From an uncultured Butyrivibrio sp. (GTDB lineage: Bacteria; Bacillota; Clostridia; Lachnospirales; Lachnospiraceae), in assembly GCA_946536145.1 (NCBI GenBank), contig CAMNEA010000013.1, positions 1-49,969 of the forward strand: DNA of 49,969 bases. The letters run 5' to 3'. The notes under the pieces were generated by a model, which was given only the letters and a program-made list of their open reading frames with translations, ran no database searches and had not been told where the DNA came from. Shown in pieces: positions 6,152 to 16,060 of this stretch. Position 1 is the stretch's first letter; every line of letters starts with the position of its first letter. The translations under genes were made by a program, and so were the position numbers.

Positions 6152-8611
6152 TTAAATCTTTTTAAGCTTTGCAAAACCGGCGTACATGATCTTCTGTCCG
6201 CACTCATCAAACATAACCGTGACCTTGAAATCCCTTGGTCCCTCTTCTAATGAAGTCACCACGCCTTCCCCGTACTTGATATGTGACACTCTGTCTCCTA
6301 CGATGTATTCGGGTGCCCCTGTCTTCATTGGCATACCCTTGGAGATTCCTGCAAGAGATCCCCTGGCATGGGTTGCACCTGCTCCGGCTATATAAGGCTT
6401 ATCCGGAACCGCGCGCGGCTTTGTAACCTTGGGCTTGGGAGAAGCCTTGAGTTTATAAGTGCCAGCAAGCTGCGACCTTCCGGATGATCCGGTGCTGCTG
6501 TTCTTAAGCTCCTTAGCAAGTCCCTTTGCATAGGAAGCCTTTATTCCTGAATGTCCGGCGCCGTCATCATAACGGGATGAGGACATTCCCGGTCCGTCAA
6601 TTCCCTCGTCATCATCAATTGTCTCGCCGCCGTCGTAGAGGAAGTCCGCCGCAGTAAGCGGCTTTTTGCTGTCAAGAAGCTCTCTCGGGATCTCTGTCAC
6701 AAACCTGCTTAGCTGGTTGTATCTGGTCTCTCCCCTCACCATCCTGCGCTTAGCCGCTGTAAGAGTGAGGTTCCTCTTTGCCCTCGTGATACCTACGTAG
6801 GCAAGTCTCCTCTCCTCCTCCACGCCTTCGGGATCGTAGTCCTCATTCTGAAGCGTCATATAGCTTGGAAATACACCCTCTTCCATTCCGGCGAGGTAAA
6901 CATTTTCAAACTCAAGTCCCTTTGCACTGTGCAGGGTCATGAGAAGTACCTTCTCATTGTCTTCGCCAATCCTGTCGATATCAGCAACAAGGGCAACCTC
7001 CTCAAGAAATCCGGTGAGTGTCGGTGCCTCAACCTCATTGTTTTCCTCATAGGCAGCGATCTTGGATATAAGCTCATCGACGTTCTGCGCCCTGTCGTTG
7101 TCGCCGCTGTCATCGTCGTCATCAAGAGTCCTTAGATAATCCATATACCCCACGACCTCTATGACATCTTTTAACAGTTCCTCTAAGGACATGCTCTTTT
7201 GCTTTGTCCTGAAAGCTCTGATCATGGTGACAAAGTCAGTCAGCTTGGCTGCTCCCCTTGTAACAGTCACTATCTGGTCAGCTTCGCACAGAGCCTCAAA
7301 AAAGCTTATCTGCCTCTCGTCCGCATACCTCTGAACATTATCTATCGTCGTAAGACCGATCCCTCTCTTGGGCACATTGATGATCCTCTTTACGGAAATA
7401 TCATCGAGTCCGCTGTCGATAGTCTTGAGATAGGCCAGAAGGTCTTTGATCTCCCTTCGGGAATAGAAATTGGTGCCGCCCACGATGTCATAGGGGATTC
7501 CCTCGTAGACAAAACGCTCCTCCAAAAGTCTCGACTGCGCATTTGTCCTGTAGAGCACCGCTGTCTCGTCGTACTTAAGTTTCCCGTTTCTCTTTTGCTT
7601 ACCTATGTCGGAAGCAATAAACTCAGCCTCCTCCTGGGCGGTGTCAAACTGACAGAGCTTAACCTTGTCCCCGTCCTTGATATCCGTCCACAGAGACTTG
7701 TCCTTACGTCCAAAGTTGTTGCTTATGACTGCATTGGCTGCGTCCAGGATGTTCTGGGTTGACCTGTAATTCTGCTCGAGCTTTATAACCGTGCAGTCCT
7801 TGTATACCTTCTCAAAATCCAGAATATTTCTGATATTGGCTCCTCTGAAACGGTATATGCTCTGATCGTCATCGCCCACCACGCAGAGGTTTTTGTACTT
7901 GTCTGCAAGGAGTCTTATCAGTTCAAACTGGGCCGTGTTGGTGTCCTGATATTCATCCACCATTATGTATCTGAATCTCTCCTGATAGGATTCAAGCACG
8001 TCCGGGTTCTTCCTGAACAGCTCCACCGTCTTCATTATGAGGTCGTCAAAGTCAAAGGCGTTGTTCTTCTTAAGGGCAATCTGATACTCGGTGTATGCCT
8101 TCGATACTTTTGACTTTACAAAATCCATCCCGGCAGATGCCGCATAGTCCTCGGGTGATACCAGATTGTCCTTGCATTTCGATATCATTCCGGTGATCTG
8201 TCGCTGCTTGAGCTGCGTGGTCTCAAGCTGAAATCTCTTGCATATATCTTTTAAAAGAGCTTTCGAATCATCTGTGTCATAGATTGTAAAATTGCTGTTG
8301 TATCCAATCCTGTCCGCGTAGCGGCGAAGTATCCTCACACAGCTCGAGTGAAAGGTTGAGACCCAGATGCTCTCAGCTCCGAATCCCACAATCTTGTCGA
8401 CTCTCTCCTTCATCTCGCCCGCAGCCTTGTTGGTAAAGGTTATTGCCATGATGTTCCAGGGATTGACACCGCATTCGTCAATAAGATATGCCACCCTGTG
8501 GGTCAGAACCCTTGTCTTTCCAGAACCGGCACCCGCGAGAATCAGAACGGGGCCGTCAGTCTGCAGCACAGCTTTCTTCTGCTGAGCATTAAGTGTATCG
8601 TAAATTCCCAT
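6152..8611 (-). CDS. pcrA: ATP-dependent DNA helicase PcrA (UvrD/Rep family)
   Basis: 819 residues; unwinds DNA 3' to 5' in repair and displaces RecA in Gram-positives. Visible motifs: motif Ia/Walker A AGAGSGKT (26-33, Lys32), TFTNKAAGEM, Walker B VDEYQDTN, motif III GDDDQSIYRFRGA, EQNYRST (motif IV), TLHSAKGLEF (motif V) and VGITRAK (motif VI). The C-terminus has a disordered Gly/Ser/Lys linker and ends in the Tudor-like PcrA tail 'GDRVSHIKYGEGVV', which in PcrA contacts RNA polymerase. Length is slightly above the usual ~730-750 because of the linker. Its ATG overlaps the stop of the DUF1836 gene as TAATG, so the two are translationally coupled and this is the last gene of the asp23-pcrA operon. 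Confidence 0.96.
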   Translation of the reverse strand: MGIYDTLNAQQKKAVLQTDGPVLILAGAGSGKTRVLTHRVAYLIDECGVNPWNIMAITFTNKAAGEMKERVDKIVGFGAESIWVSTFHSSCVRILRRYADRIGYNSNFTIYDTDDSKALLKDICKRFQLETTQLKQRQITGMISKCKDNLVSPEDYAASAGMDFVKSKVSKAYTEYQIALKKNNAFDFDDLIMKTVELFRKNPDVLESYQERFRYIMVDEYQDTNTAQFELIRLLADKYKNLCVVGDDDQSIYRFRGANIRNILDFEKVYKDCTVIKLEQNYRSTQNILDAANAVISNNFGRKDKSLWTDIKDGDKVKLCQFDTAQEEAEFIASDIGKQKRNGKLKYDETAVLYRTNAQSRLLEERFVYEGIPYDIVGGTNFYSRREIKDLLAYLKTIDSGLDDISVKRIINVPKRGIGLTTIDNVQRYADERQISFFEALCEADQIVTVTRGAAKLTDFVTMIRAFRTKQKSMSLEELLKDVIEVVGYMDYLRTLDDDDDSGDNDRAQNVDELISKIAAYEENNEVEAPTLTGFLEEVALVADIDRIGEDNEKVLLMTLHSAKGLEFENVYLAGMEEGVFPSYMTLQNEDYDPEGVEEERRLAYVGITRAKRNLTLTAAKRRMVRGETRYNQLSRFVTEIPRELLDSKKPLTAADFLYDGGETIDDDEGIDGPGMSSSRYDDGAGHSGIKASYAKGLAKELKNSSTGSSGRSQLAGTYKLKASPKPKVTKPRAVPDKPYIAGAGATHARGSLAGISKGMPMKTGAPEYIVGDRVSHIKYGEGVVTSLEEGPRDFKVTVMFDECGQKIMYAGFAKLKKI

Positions 8612-9252
8612 TAATTCTTATCCTTAGTTCCCTTTTTCTTTTTGTCCTTTTCATTGTCTGATGTTATGTTATCAAGTATCTTTTCGATGAGCAGCTTCTT
8701 GACGTACACGTCGTAGGACATGAGTGTTATGAAGGAAAAGAGCTGCATATTCTTTCTCTCGTCATCTGATATGTCCTCATCTGTGTATGTGAGAAGAGCC
8801 CTCTCGTATTTCTTTTTGAGATCTTCGATAAGAGGCTCCAGTTCATCCTTTTGCAGCTCAAAGGTAGTTTCATATATCCTGCTGAGATTGAGCTCGTCAT
8901 TTCCGACATGAAACCTCTTCTTGAGCGGTTCGATAAGCGTCTGTATGTCATTTATGGACAGAATGCTCTTGTAATAATAGATATAGATGAGCAGTATCAG
9001 ATGATCCTTGGAATACTTCTTCCTTACCGGCGGAGGCAAAAGGTCATTCTTGGCATAATTGTTGATCATAGTCTTGGTTAGGATCTTATCCTTATCGGGA
9101 TAGCGCGTAGTCTTCTTGAGCCTCTCGTCCATAAAAGAGGTGAGCTGATCCATATACAGATCGATATTCGGTATCTCGCCAAGAGATATGGTATCAATCC
9201 TTCCAAGAGAAGCAATTATGCTGTTTAAAAGATCTTCATTATCTATTGTCAT
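8611..9252 (-). CDS. DUF1836 family protein
   Basis: 213 residues. The central part ('ILTKTMINNYAKNDLLPPPVRKKYSKDHLILLIYIYYYKS', 'SINDIQTLIEPL') is the DUF1836 signature: a MerR-like reading head in which 'TMINNYAKNDLLPPPVRKKYSKDHL' parallels the MerR winged-helix wing. The protein is therefore likely a DNA-binding regulator, though no function is established for the family that I can name. The C-terminus is Lys/Asp-rich and disordered. It starts 4 bases after the recN stop and its stop overlaps the pcrA start. Confidence 0.85.
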   Translation of the reverse strand: MTIDNEDLLNSIIASLGRIDTISLGEIPNIDLYMDQLTSFMDERLKKTTRYPDKDKILTKTMINNYAKNDLLPPPVRKKYSKDHLILLIYIYYYKSILSINDIQTLIEPLKKRFHVGNDELNLSRIYETTFELQKDELEPLIEDLKKKYERALLTYTDEDISDDERKNMQLFSFITLMSYDVYVKKLLIEKILDNITSDNEKDKKKKGTKDKN

Positions 9253-9256
9253 ATCC

Positions 9257-10957
9257 TTACCTCTGTGAACCGTGCTTTTTTTCGAAAGCCGTCTTCTTCA
9301 TCTGTCTCGCATTCTCAAGCGCGCTCTCGGTTATCTCATTCCCTGCCAGGAGCCTTGCCAGTTCGCCTATCGACTGCTCTTTGGTTAATGGATGTATCGC
9401 CGTAACTGTCCTTCCATCCGAGACACCCTTCTCGATCATGAAGTGGGTATCAGCCATGGAAGCTATCTGAGGCAGATGAGTTATGCAAATGATCTGATGA
9501 TCGGCCGCCAGCTCGCCAAGTTTGGTTGAGACCATAAAGGCAGTCCTGCCGCTTATTCCCGCATCGATCTCGTCAAATATGAGTGTACTTATGTCGTCTC
9601 TGTCAGCCAGCACCGTCTTTAGTGCCAGCATGATCCTTGAAAGCTCTCCGCCGCTGGCTATCTGGTCAAGAGGCCTGAGCGCTTCTCCGGGGTTAGTCGA
9701 TATCATGAATTCCACGTCATCAAAGCCGCGGCTTGTGATCCGCCCCTCATCCCGGGTCACATCGATCTTGAATTTCACATCAAGGAAGTTGAGATCCTCA
9801 AGTGCCGCGCGAAGCTTAGCAGCAAGTGCCTCTGCGCCCTTCCTGCGAACATCAGAGATGTCCCCGCAAAGCCTCAGGACTTCTTTTCTTACTTCCTCCA
9901 GCTCTTTTTCCGTCCTCTTTCTGTAGGCATCAAGATCACTTAATGTATCAAGGCGTTTTATCTTCTCATCAAGCGCCTTTATTATCAAAAGAATACTCTG
10001 ACCGTATTTATCCTTAAGATGATTGATCAGGTTCAGCCTGTCCTCGACGTTTCGAAACTCCTCTTCATCAAACTCAAGATCGGAAATATATCCCGAGAGT
10101 GTATGATTGAAATCCGTCAAAAGAGAGTCCACATCTCCAAGCTGCTGCAAAAGATCTTCTATTTCCTTGTCATAGGATGATACCGATGAAAGTTCACGGA
10201 CAGCCCTGCCTATCATGTCTGACGCGTTCTCTTCGCTGTCACCGGCTCCGGTTATCGCTGCCACGATTCCAGCTGCCTCAGATATCCTGCGGCTGTTCAC
10301 CATTTTCCTGTACGCACCCTCAAGGGTCTCATCTTCTCCCGGAACGAGGTTTGCATCTCTTATCTCATCGACTTCAAACTGCAGAAGTTCCTGTTCCCTC
10401 AGCCTGTCCCTCTCATCAATATCAGACTCTGACAGTTCTTTTTCAAGCTGTCTCATCCTGTCGTATTTCTCATCAAGGCGTTCGAAAATACTGCCCAGTT
10501 CATCTGCGCAGTATTCGTCGAGAATCTCCATATGCTTTTTCTTGTGAAGAAGCTCCTGATGATCGTTCTGACCGTGAATGTTTATCAGAATATTTGATAT
10601 ATCTCGAAGCTGCCTTGCAGATACGGATTCACCTCCAACCTTAGAGGTACTCCTGCCGGGCATGATCTTTCGCTGTATTACAACGGTTCCGTCATCCTCT
10701 ACCGGAATATCCATATCCTCAAGAAGCTTTCTCTTACTCTCACTCTCTACCCCAAAGGTAAGTTCAACCAGAGCGTAGTCCTCTCCTGTCCTTATTAGCG
10801 ACGGATCGGCCTTTCCCCCAAGAGCCAGATTGACTGACCCTATAATGACGGACTTACCGGCACCGGTCTCACCGGTCAGTATATTAAGTCCGTCCGTAAA
10901 CTCAATCTCCTGCTCTTTGATAAGAGCAAGATTCTTAACATGTAAACTGTATAGCAT
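9257..10957 (-). CDS. recN: DNA repair protein RecN
   Basis: 566 residues; SMC-like ATPase that acts at double-strand breaks. N-terminal Walker A GETGAGKS (29-36), then the family's VQRKIMPGRSTSKV and INIHGQNDHQELL segments, a long coiled coil (about 150-380), the ABC signature region ASGGELSRIMLALK with the Q-loop-like DQI, Walker B TLIFDEIDAGISG, and ICITHLPQIAS. Full family length. ATG with a GGAGGAG site. It lies between argR and the DUF1836 gene; argR-recN adjacency is a classic Gram-positive arrangement. Confidence 0.96.
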   Translation of the reverse strand: MLYSLHVKNLALIKEQEIEFTDGLNILTGETGAGKSVIIGSVNLALGGKADPSLIRTGEDYALVELTFGVESESKRKLLEDMDIPVEDDGTVVIQRKIMPGRSTSKVGGESVSARQLRDISNILINIHGQNDHQELLHKKKHMEILDEYCADELGSIFERLDEKYDRMRQLEKELSESDIDERDRLREQELLQFEVDEIRDANLVPGEDETLEGAYRKMVNSRRISEAAGIVAAITGAGDSEENASDMIGRAVRELSSVSSYDKEIEDLLQQLGDVDSLLTDFNHTLSGYISDLEFDEEEFRNVEDRLNLINHLKDKYGQSILLIIKALDEKIKRLDTLSDLDAYRKRTEKELEEVRKEVLRLCGDISDVRRKGAEALAAKLRAALEDLNFLDVKFKIDVTRDEGRITSRGFDDVEFMISTNPGEALRPLDQIASGGELSRIMLALKTVLADRDDISTLIFDEIDAGISGRTAFMVSTKLGELAADHQIICITHLPQIASMADTHFMIEKGVSDGRTVTAIHPLTKEQSIGELARLLAGNEITESALENARQMKKTAFEKKHGSQR

Positions 10958-10985
10958 ACTCCTCCAAAACTAATTAATAACTGTA

Positions 10986-11441
10986 TTATCCTCTTCCAAG
11001 CATCTCATCAAATTCCTTGGCTGCTTCTTCAGCTTCCTCCTGAGATTTGGTTGCGGCGAAAATAGTATCATCCCCTGCGATACATCCCACAATCTGAGGC
11101 AGCTCCAGCGCATCTATCGCAGTTGCCAGTGCCATTGCCATGCCTGATACTGTCTTTATCACAAGTAGATTCTGAGCAATATCCATGCTGACAAACCCCG
11201 CCTTCAGAACATTCACATATTTGTCGTGCATCACTTCAGGATCCGCTGTAAAGTAGACATATTTCTGCCTTCCGTCCTCAATAACCTGCTTGGTCAGTTT
11301 CATCTGCCTGATGTCCCTAGATACGGTCGCCTGGGTCACTTCGTATCCGGCTTCCTTAAGCAGGCTCGCCAGTTGCTCCTGAGTCTCCACCACATGGTTA
11401 TTGATGATCTCAATGATCTTGTCATGTCTGTTTTTCTTCAC
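10986..11441 (-). CDS. argR: Arginine repressor ArgR/AhrC
   Basis: 151 residues from a GTG with GAAGGTG upstream. N-terminal winged helix (1-70) with the recognition motif TQATVSRDIRQM (36-47). The C-terminal oligomerisation and arginine-binding domain contains the LPQIVGCIAGDDTIF region (about 112-127), where the paired Asp residues bind L-arginine in the family. It represses arginine biosynthesis and activates catabolism when arginine is high. No ARG box or arginine gene is in the window; its place between nadK and recN is the usual Firmicutes one. Confidence 0.95.
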   Translation of the reverse strand: MKKNRHDKIIEIINNHVVETQEQLASLLKEAGYEVTQATVSRDIRQMKLTKQVIEDGRQKYVYFTADPEVMHDKYVNVLKAGFVSMDIAQNLLVIKTVSGMAMALATAIDALELPQIVGCIAGDDTIFAATKSQEEAEEAAKEFDEMLGRG

Positions 11442-11467
11442 AGCAAATACACCTTCTTTCCTCGTAT

Positions 11468-12313
11468 CTATTTTTCAAATTTCTTACTGATAATATCCAG
11501 GAAGCTCACCCTGTTAAGCCTCAGGATCTTTGTTGTCTTTTTGGACATTCTTATCTCAATCTTGTCCCCGTTGTGCATGAGGATCGTGCCGCTTCCGTCA
11601 AAGCTTGCGATAGCCTTCTTGCTCCCTCCGTCACGGGCAGGCATAAGCTCCACCGTTATCCTTGTTGTCGGGGAAAAGACAAGGCTCCTTGAGTTGAGCG
11701 AATGCGGACAAACAGGTGTCAGCAGGATCATGCTTCCGGATGGCTCAATGATGGGGCCGCCCGCTGACATGTTGTAGCCGGTCGATCCCGTCGGAGTCGA
11801 TATTATGAGTCCGTCTGCATAGTAGCTGTACAGAAACTGGTCATTAATAAAGATATTGTAACCGATCGTGGAAATGTCCTTGTACCTGGTGATTATGATG
11901 TCATTTAATGAGTAATCCTTTTTCCCCTCAAGGCTTCCTCTCAGCATCATCCTCTCATCAATCTCGAATCTTCCCTCAAGTACCCTGTCCAGGGCTTCAT
12001 CAATACCTGACTCCTCAACTTCAGTCAGATATCCCATGGTGCCCATATTTACCCCTAGCAGCGGAATGTCAAGATAGGCAATGCTCCTTGCAGCCTGAAG
12101 CATCGTCCCATCGCCGCCAAGGACTATGCAGAGATCCGTATCATCCGGAATAACGGAGAGGTATTTGCGCTGGACATAGATCTGATCCTCTTCATTTTTC
12201 TGTTTGGCAATTACACAGGTCTTGCCCCTGGCCTCAAGGTATTCCTTGATATGTTTGGTCACAGTAAGATGCCTGTCCTTGCTCCTGTTAGTTACAATGC
12301 AGAATTTCTCCAT
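11468..12313 (-). CDS. nadK: NAD kinase
   Basis: 281 residues; phosphorylates NAD to NADP. The family motifs are present: GGDGTML (66-72), the NMGTMGYL segment near 95, the 'LNDIIITR' region, and the substrate-binding TPTGSTGYNMSAGGPI near 175-190. Length is normal for bacterial NAD kinases. The end of the protein (KKTTKILRLNRVSFLDII) is also typical. It lies 24 bases after tlyA and 26 before argR, in the isoprenoid/repair operon. Confidence 0.96.
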   Translation of the reverse strand: MEKFCIVTNRSKDRHLTVTKHIKEYLEARGKTCVIAKQKNEEDQIYVQRKYLSVIPDDTDLCIVLGGDGTMLQAARSIAYLDIPLLGVNMGTMGYLTEVEESGIDEALDRVLEGRFEIDERMMLRGSLEGKKDYSLNDIIITRYKDISTIGYNIFINDQFLYSYYADGLIISTPTGSTGYNMSAGGPIIEPSGSMILLTPVCPHSLNSRSLVFSPTTRITVELMPARDGGSKKAIASFDGSGTILMHNGDKIEIRMSKKTTKILRLNRVSFLDIISKKFEK

Positions 12314-12337
12314 ATCATCCCCCGAATGAATTACCGC

Positions 12338-13237
12338 CTACTGCAGCCCGCTGTGGGCTGCTGCCACAGTGTCCTCTATTAGTTTATTGTTATCAGGCAA
12401 ATAGGAAATACCGCTCTTGCTATCTACGACCTCACGCAGCATCTTCTCGCCGTCTGACTCTGTAAGCTCCTCTACATCCCCATTGCGCTCTGAGTCTTTC
12501 CTTATATGTATGAGATATTCAATGTTGCCTTCCGGTCCCTTTATGGGCGAGTAATCAAGGTGAAGCACCTCAAATCCCGCAATCCCCATGTAATCAAATA
12601 TCCTGTGTACAACCTCACTGTGTACTTTTGGATCCCTGACAACTCCCTTTTTGCCGACCTTGTCCCTTCCTGCCTCAAACTGAGGTTTAATAAGGCACAC
12701 CATCTGCCCGCCGTCCTTAAGAAGATGCCTTGCGGGAAGAAGGATCTTGGTCAGCGAGATAAATGACACGTCGCAGGATGCAAAATCAAGATCATCATCT
12801 ATATCATCCCTGACCATATATCTGAAGTTGGTCTTCTCCATGCAGACAACTCTCTCATCGCTTCTTAGCTTCCAGTCGAGCTGTCCGTGTCCCACATCCA
12901 CCGAGTATACCCTGGCTGCACCGTTTTGCAGCATACAGTCAGTAAAGCCTCCCGTTGATGCGCCTATATCCATGCACACCTTACCCTCAAGGGAAAAGCC
13001 GAAATTATTGACTGCCTTCTCAAGCTTGAGACCGCCTCTGCTGACATAGGGAAGAGTATCTCCCCTCACCTCAAGGCTTTTTATCAGCGCCTGTTCAAAG
13101 GTTGTACCGGGCTTATCCTCCCTCTGCCCGTTTACAAAGACATCCCCTGCCATGATAAGCGTCTTTGCCTTTTCTCTGGAGGGTGCCAGACCTCTTTCCA
13201 CAAGAAGGACATCAAGCCTCTCTTTTTCTTTTGCCAT
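12338..13237 (-). CDS. tlyA: TlyA-family rRNA 2'-O-methyltransferase
   Basis: 299 residues. Residues 1-65 form an S4 RNA-binding domain (RLDVLLVERGLAPSREKA, then DVFVNG). The rest is an FtsJ-like Rossmann methyltransferase with the SAM-binding motif DIGASTGGFTD (90-100), the acidic SCDVSFISL and LIKPQFE segments. The family methylates ribose of 16S and 23S rRNA; some members are annotated as haemolysins, which I do not support here. The C-terminus has ~30 extra residues beyond the typical 270. Starts 7 bases after the dxs stop, as is usual in Clostridia. Confidence 0.93.
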   Translation of the reverse strand: MAKEKERLDVLLVERGLAPSREKAKTLIMAGDVFVNGQREDKPGTTFEQALIKSLEVRGDTLPYVSRGGLKLEKAVNNFGFSLEGKVCMDIGASTGGFTDCMLQNGAARVYSVDVGHGQLDWKLRSDERVVCMEKTNFRYMVRDDIDDDLDFASCDVSFISLTKILLPARHLLKDGGQMVCLIKPQFEAGRDKVGKKGVVRDPKVHSEVVHRIFDYMGIAGFEVLHLDYSPIKGPEGNIEYLIHIRKDSERNGDVEELTESDGEKMLREVVDSKSGISYLPDNNKLIEDTVAAAHSGLQ

Positions 13238-13244
13238 ATATCTC

Positions 13245-15095
13245 TTACCTTTGTATTTCCTGTATTATTCTGCCGGCTATCGACTCTGCATCAAGAGCCA
13301 GTTCCCTGTATAACTTGTCCACGCTTCCGTGGGTGATGAACCTGTCCGGTATGGCTATGGAAAGAACTGATGCGTCAAGCCTATGCTCATCGACATACTC
13401 TCTTACCTTCTCGCCATATCCTCCGCACGCCACATTTTCTTCCATTGTAACAAAGAGTTTGTGGGTAGAGGCTGCCTGACTTATGTAATCACAGTCGATC
13501 GGCTTTACAAATCTCGCGTTTACCAGCGAGCATTTGATGCCCCTGTCCTTTAATATCTCCCTGACCTTCTCACCGGTCTTTACCATGCTCCCGACTGCGA
13601 GGAGGCATACGTCTTTTTCCTCATAGATCGGCTCGCACTTGCCCATGACTATCGGTTCCCTGAAGTCCTTAAGTCCATCATAGGCATTGCCCCTCGGATA
13701 TCTGACAGCCACCGGCGCGCCAAGATTGACGGCAAACTTCAGCATGTCGGAGAGCTCCCATTTGTTCTTGGGCGCCATGATATGCATATTGGGCATGGTT
13801 GACATATACGACAGATCAAAGATTCCCTGGTGGGTCTCGCCGTCACTTCCCACAAGTCCTGCCCTGTCGATTGCAAAAACAACCGGCAGATTCTGAAGGC
13901 ATACGTCCTCCAGTATCTGGTCATAGGCCCTCTGAAGGAACGATGAGTACACTGCAAATACCGGCTTGTAGCCACCGATTGCAAGTCCCGCGGCAAAAGA
14001 CACTGCGTGCTCTTCGGCAATCCCTGCATCAACAAACCTGTCCGGATACATATTCCGAAATCTCTTAAGTCCCGTGCCGTCCGCCATGGCTGCTGTTATG
14101 GCAACAACCTTGTCATCCCTGGCTCCGAGCTTGCACATTACAGTGGAAAAAATGTCCTGATAATTGGCTGTGGTCCTTGGATTCCTCGGAAGCCCGTTCT
14201 CTACTATAAACGGCTCGGTGCCATGGAATCTTGCAGGATGTCTCTCCGCAGGCTCATAGCCCTTGCCCTTCTTGGTCATGATGTGGATCATGACTGCCTT
14301 TTTCACCTTCCTGGCCTCTTTGATCGTCTTAATAAGTCCCGCGGTGTCATGGCCGTCAATCGGTCCAAGATAGGTTATTCCAAGATTCTCAAATACCATA
14401 CCCGGGACAAAGAGCTGTTTGAAGCTGTTCTTGGCTCTTCTTATAGAATCAACAACTTTGGTGCTGGTCCTAAGCTGCGCATACACATCCTCTTTCAGAT
14501 TAAGATACCCGGTAGCAGTGCGGACATTGTTGAGATACTTGCCCATTCCACCTACACTCTCTGAGATTGACATCTCGTTGTCGTTGAGAATTATGATGAA
14601 ATTAGTCTCAAGCTTTGAGGCATTGTTGAGAGCTTCATAGGCAAGTCCTCCTGTGAGGGAGCCGTCTCCTATAACCGAGACAACAGCATAGTCTTCGCCC
14701 GTAAGATCCCTTGCCTTGACCATTCCAAGACCTGCTGAAATCGAAGTGGAGCTGTGGCCTGTGTCAAAGCAGTCAGCTTCGGATTCGCATCTCTTGGGGA
14801 ACCCGCTCATGCCGCCAAACTGCCTGAGATGTTCAAATCCCTCTTTTCTTCCTGTAAGCAGCTTGTGAGTATAAGACTGATGTCCAACATCCCATATGAT
14901 CTTGTCCCTCGGAATGTCTAGCGCGACATGGAGCGCCATTGTCAGCTCAACTGCTCCGAGATTGGAAGCCAGATGGCCTCCTGTAACAGATATCTTATCG
15001 ATCAGAAAATCCCTTATCTCCTGAGCCAGCTCAGGATACTGGGATGACTGAATATTCTTTATATCACCGGTTTTGTTTATGTTATCTAAAAGCAT
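13245..15095 (-). CDS. dxs: 1-deoxy-D-xylulose-5-phosphate synthase
   Basis: 616 residues. Thiamine-diphosphate enzyme that condenses pyruvate and glyceraldehyde 3-phosphate, the first step of the MEP isoprenoid route. Motifs: HQSYTHKLLTGR (conserved His), the ThDP/Mg site GDGSLTGGLAYEALNNAS (near residue 142), YLGPIDGHD, KGKGYEPAE, the catalytic GIAEEHAVSFAAG (near 360), and FLQRAYDQI. Length matches the family. The ribosome site before the ATG is weak (GGGTGGGCG). Directly downstream of ispA by 23 bases, so product and next-step enzyme are co-expressed. Confidence 0.96.
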   Translation of the reverse strand: MLLDNINKTGDIKNIQSSQYPELAQEIRDFLIDKISVTGGHLASNLGAVELTMALHVALDIPRDKIIWDVGHQSYTHKLLTGRKEGFEHLRQFGGMSGFPKRCESEADCFDTGHSSTSISAGLGMVKARDLTGEDYAVVSVIGDGSLTGGLAYEALNNASKLETNFIIILNDNEMSISESVGGMGKYLNNVRTATGYLNLKEDVYAQLRTSTKVVDSIRRAKNSFKQLFVPGMVFENLGITYLGPIDGHDTAGLIKTIKEARKVKKAVMIHIMTKKGKGYEPAERHPARFHGTEPFIVENGLPRNPRTTANYQDIFSTVMCKLGARDDKVVAITAAMADGTGLKRFRNMYPDRFVDAGIAEEHAVSFAAGLAIGGYKPVFAVYSSFLQRAYDQILEDVCLQNLPVVFAIDRAGLVGSDGETHQGIFDLSYMSTMPNMHIMAPKNKWELSDMLKFAVNLGAPVAVRYPRGNAYDGLKDFREPIVMGKCEPIYEEKDVCLLAVGSMVKTGEKVREILKDRGIKCSLVNARFVKPIDCDYISQAASTHKLFVTMEENVACGGYGEKVREYVDEHRLDASVLSIAIPDRFITHGSVDKLYRELALDAESIAGRIIQEIQR

Positions 15096-15118
15096 CTTCG
15101 CCCACCCGAAAAAGAAAA

Positions 15119-16060
15119 TTACTTCTTTCTGTAAATCAGATACTCAAACAGATCACTCAAAAAAGAATTGTCAGAACCTATGCTGTTCAAAAGTTCCATA
15201 GCCTGCTCTGTAAGTTCCTTAACCCTGGCCCTGGCCTTGTCCATTCCATAAAGACTTACATAGGTGCTCTTGCCATTCCTTATGTCAGAACCTATCGGCT
15301 TGCCAAGTTCTTCCTGTGATCCCTCTATATCGAGGATGTCATCCTGGATCTGGAACGCAATTCCAATATTGCTTCCTATCCGCTCCATCTTCCTTACATC
15401 GTCCTGTGATCCTCCGCCCAATATGGCGCCGATCATCAGACTGCTCTCAATGAGTGCTCCGGTCTTATTCTCATCAATGTAATTTAGAACTTCTCCACGG
15501 TCTTCACCCGGAAAGCCGGAGTTCTCAGCGCATATATCCGCGCACTGTCCGCCGACCATTCCCCTGATGCCGGCCTTGGCTGAGAGCACATCGAGCGCTG
15601 CCAGATATCTGTTGCTGTTGTCTCCATCATAGGAGGAGAGCTCTTTGCCCTTAACCGCTCCCTGTATTGCAGTCTCGAATGCGAGGTTAAGAAGTCCGTC
15701 TCCCGCAAGAGTTGCCATACCTGCGCCGTAGACCGCATGCGTGGTCTTCCTTCCGCGCCTGTACTCGTCATTGTCCATCGCCGGAAGATCATCATGAACA
15801 AGTGAATAGGTATGTATCATCTCCATCGCTGCCATGAACGGATGCACGACGGACATATCACAACCCTTTCCCGCAAAGATCTTAAAAGACTCCATCATCA
15901 TAACAGGACGCAGTCTCTTGCCTCCGGCGAGCAGGCTGTAGTTCATCGCCTCTATTACAGTGGCCGCAAAGCCTTCTTCCCCTGGCAAAAAGTCCTTTAA
16001 GATCTCCTCAAAATAATCAGCTCTCTGTGTCAGCTCTTTTTCAAAACTTCCATCCACCAT
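15119..16060 (-). CDS. ispA: Short-chain polyprenyl (farnesyl) diphosphate synthase
   Basis: 313 residues. Chain elongation from dimethylallyl and isopentenyl diphosphate. GGKRLRP (46-52), first Asp-rich motif DDLPAMDND (90-98) with the two-residue insertion typical of bacterial farnesyl/geranyl synthases, ATLAGDGLL, GGQCAD, and second Asp-rich motif DDILD (about 239). The bulky residues before the first motif (HTYSLVH) suit a short-chain product. The ATG immediately follows the xseB stop (TAAATG). The C-terminus is somewhat longer than in E. coli IspA (SLFEYLIYRKK-like tail). Confidence 0.93.
   Translation of the reverse strand: MVDGSFEKELTQRADYFEEILKDFLPGEEGFAATVIEAMNYSLLAGGKRLRPVMMMESFKIFAGKGCDMSVVHPFMAAMEMIHTYSLVHDDLPAMDNDEYRRGRKTTHAVYGAGMATLAGDGLLNLAFETAIQGAVKGKELSSYDGDNSNRYLAALDVLSAKAGIRGMVGGQCADICAENSGFPGEDRGEVLNYIDENKTGALIESSLMIGAILGGGSQDDVRKMERIGSNIGIAFQIQDDILDIEGSQEELGKPIGSDIRNGKSTYVSLYGMDKARARVKELTEQAMELLNSIGSDNSFLSDLFEYLIYRKK

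Noticed and set aside
7199-7762. Rightward 187-codon frame opposite pcrA
   Set aside because: Antisense to conserved helicase motifs; no family resemblance.
12338-13237. TlyA as a haemolysin
   Set aside because: S4 plus FtsJ-type methyltransferase motifs support rRNA 2'-O-methylation; the haemolysin name is historical.
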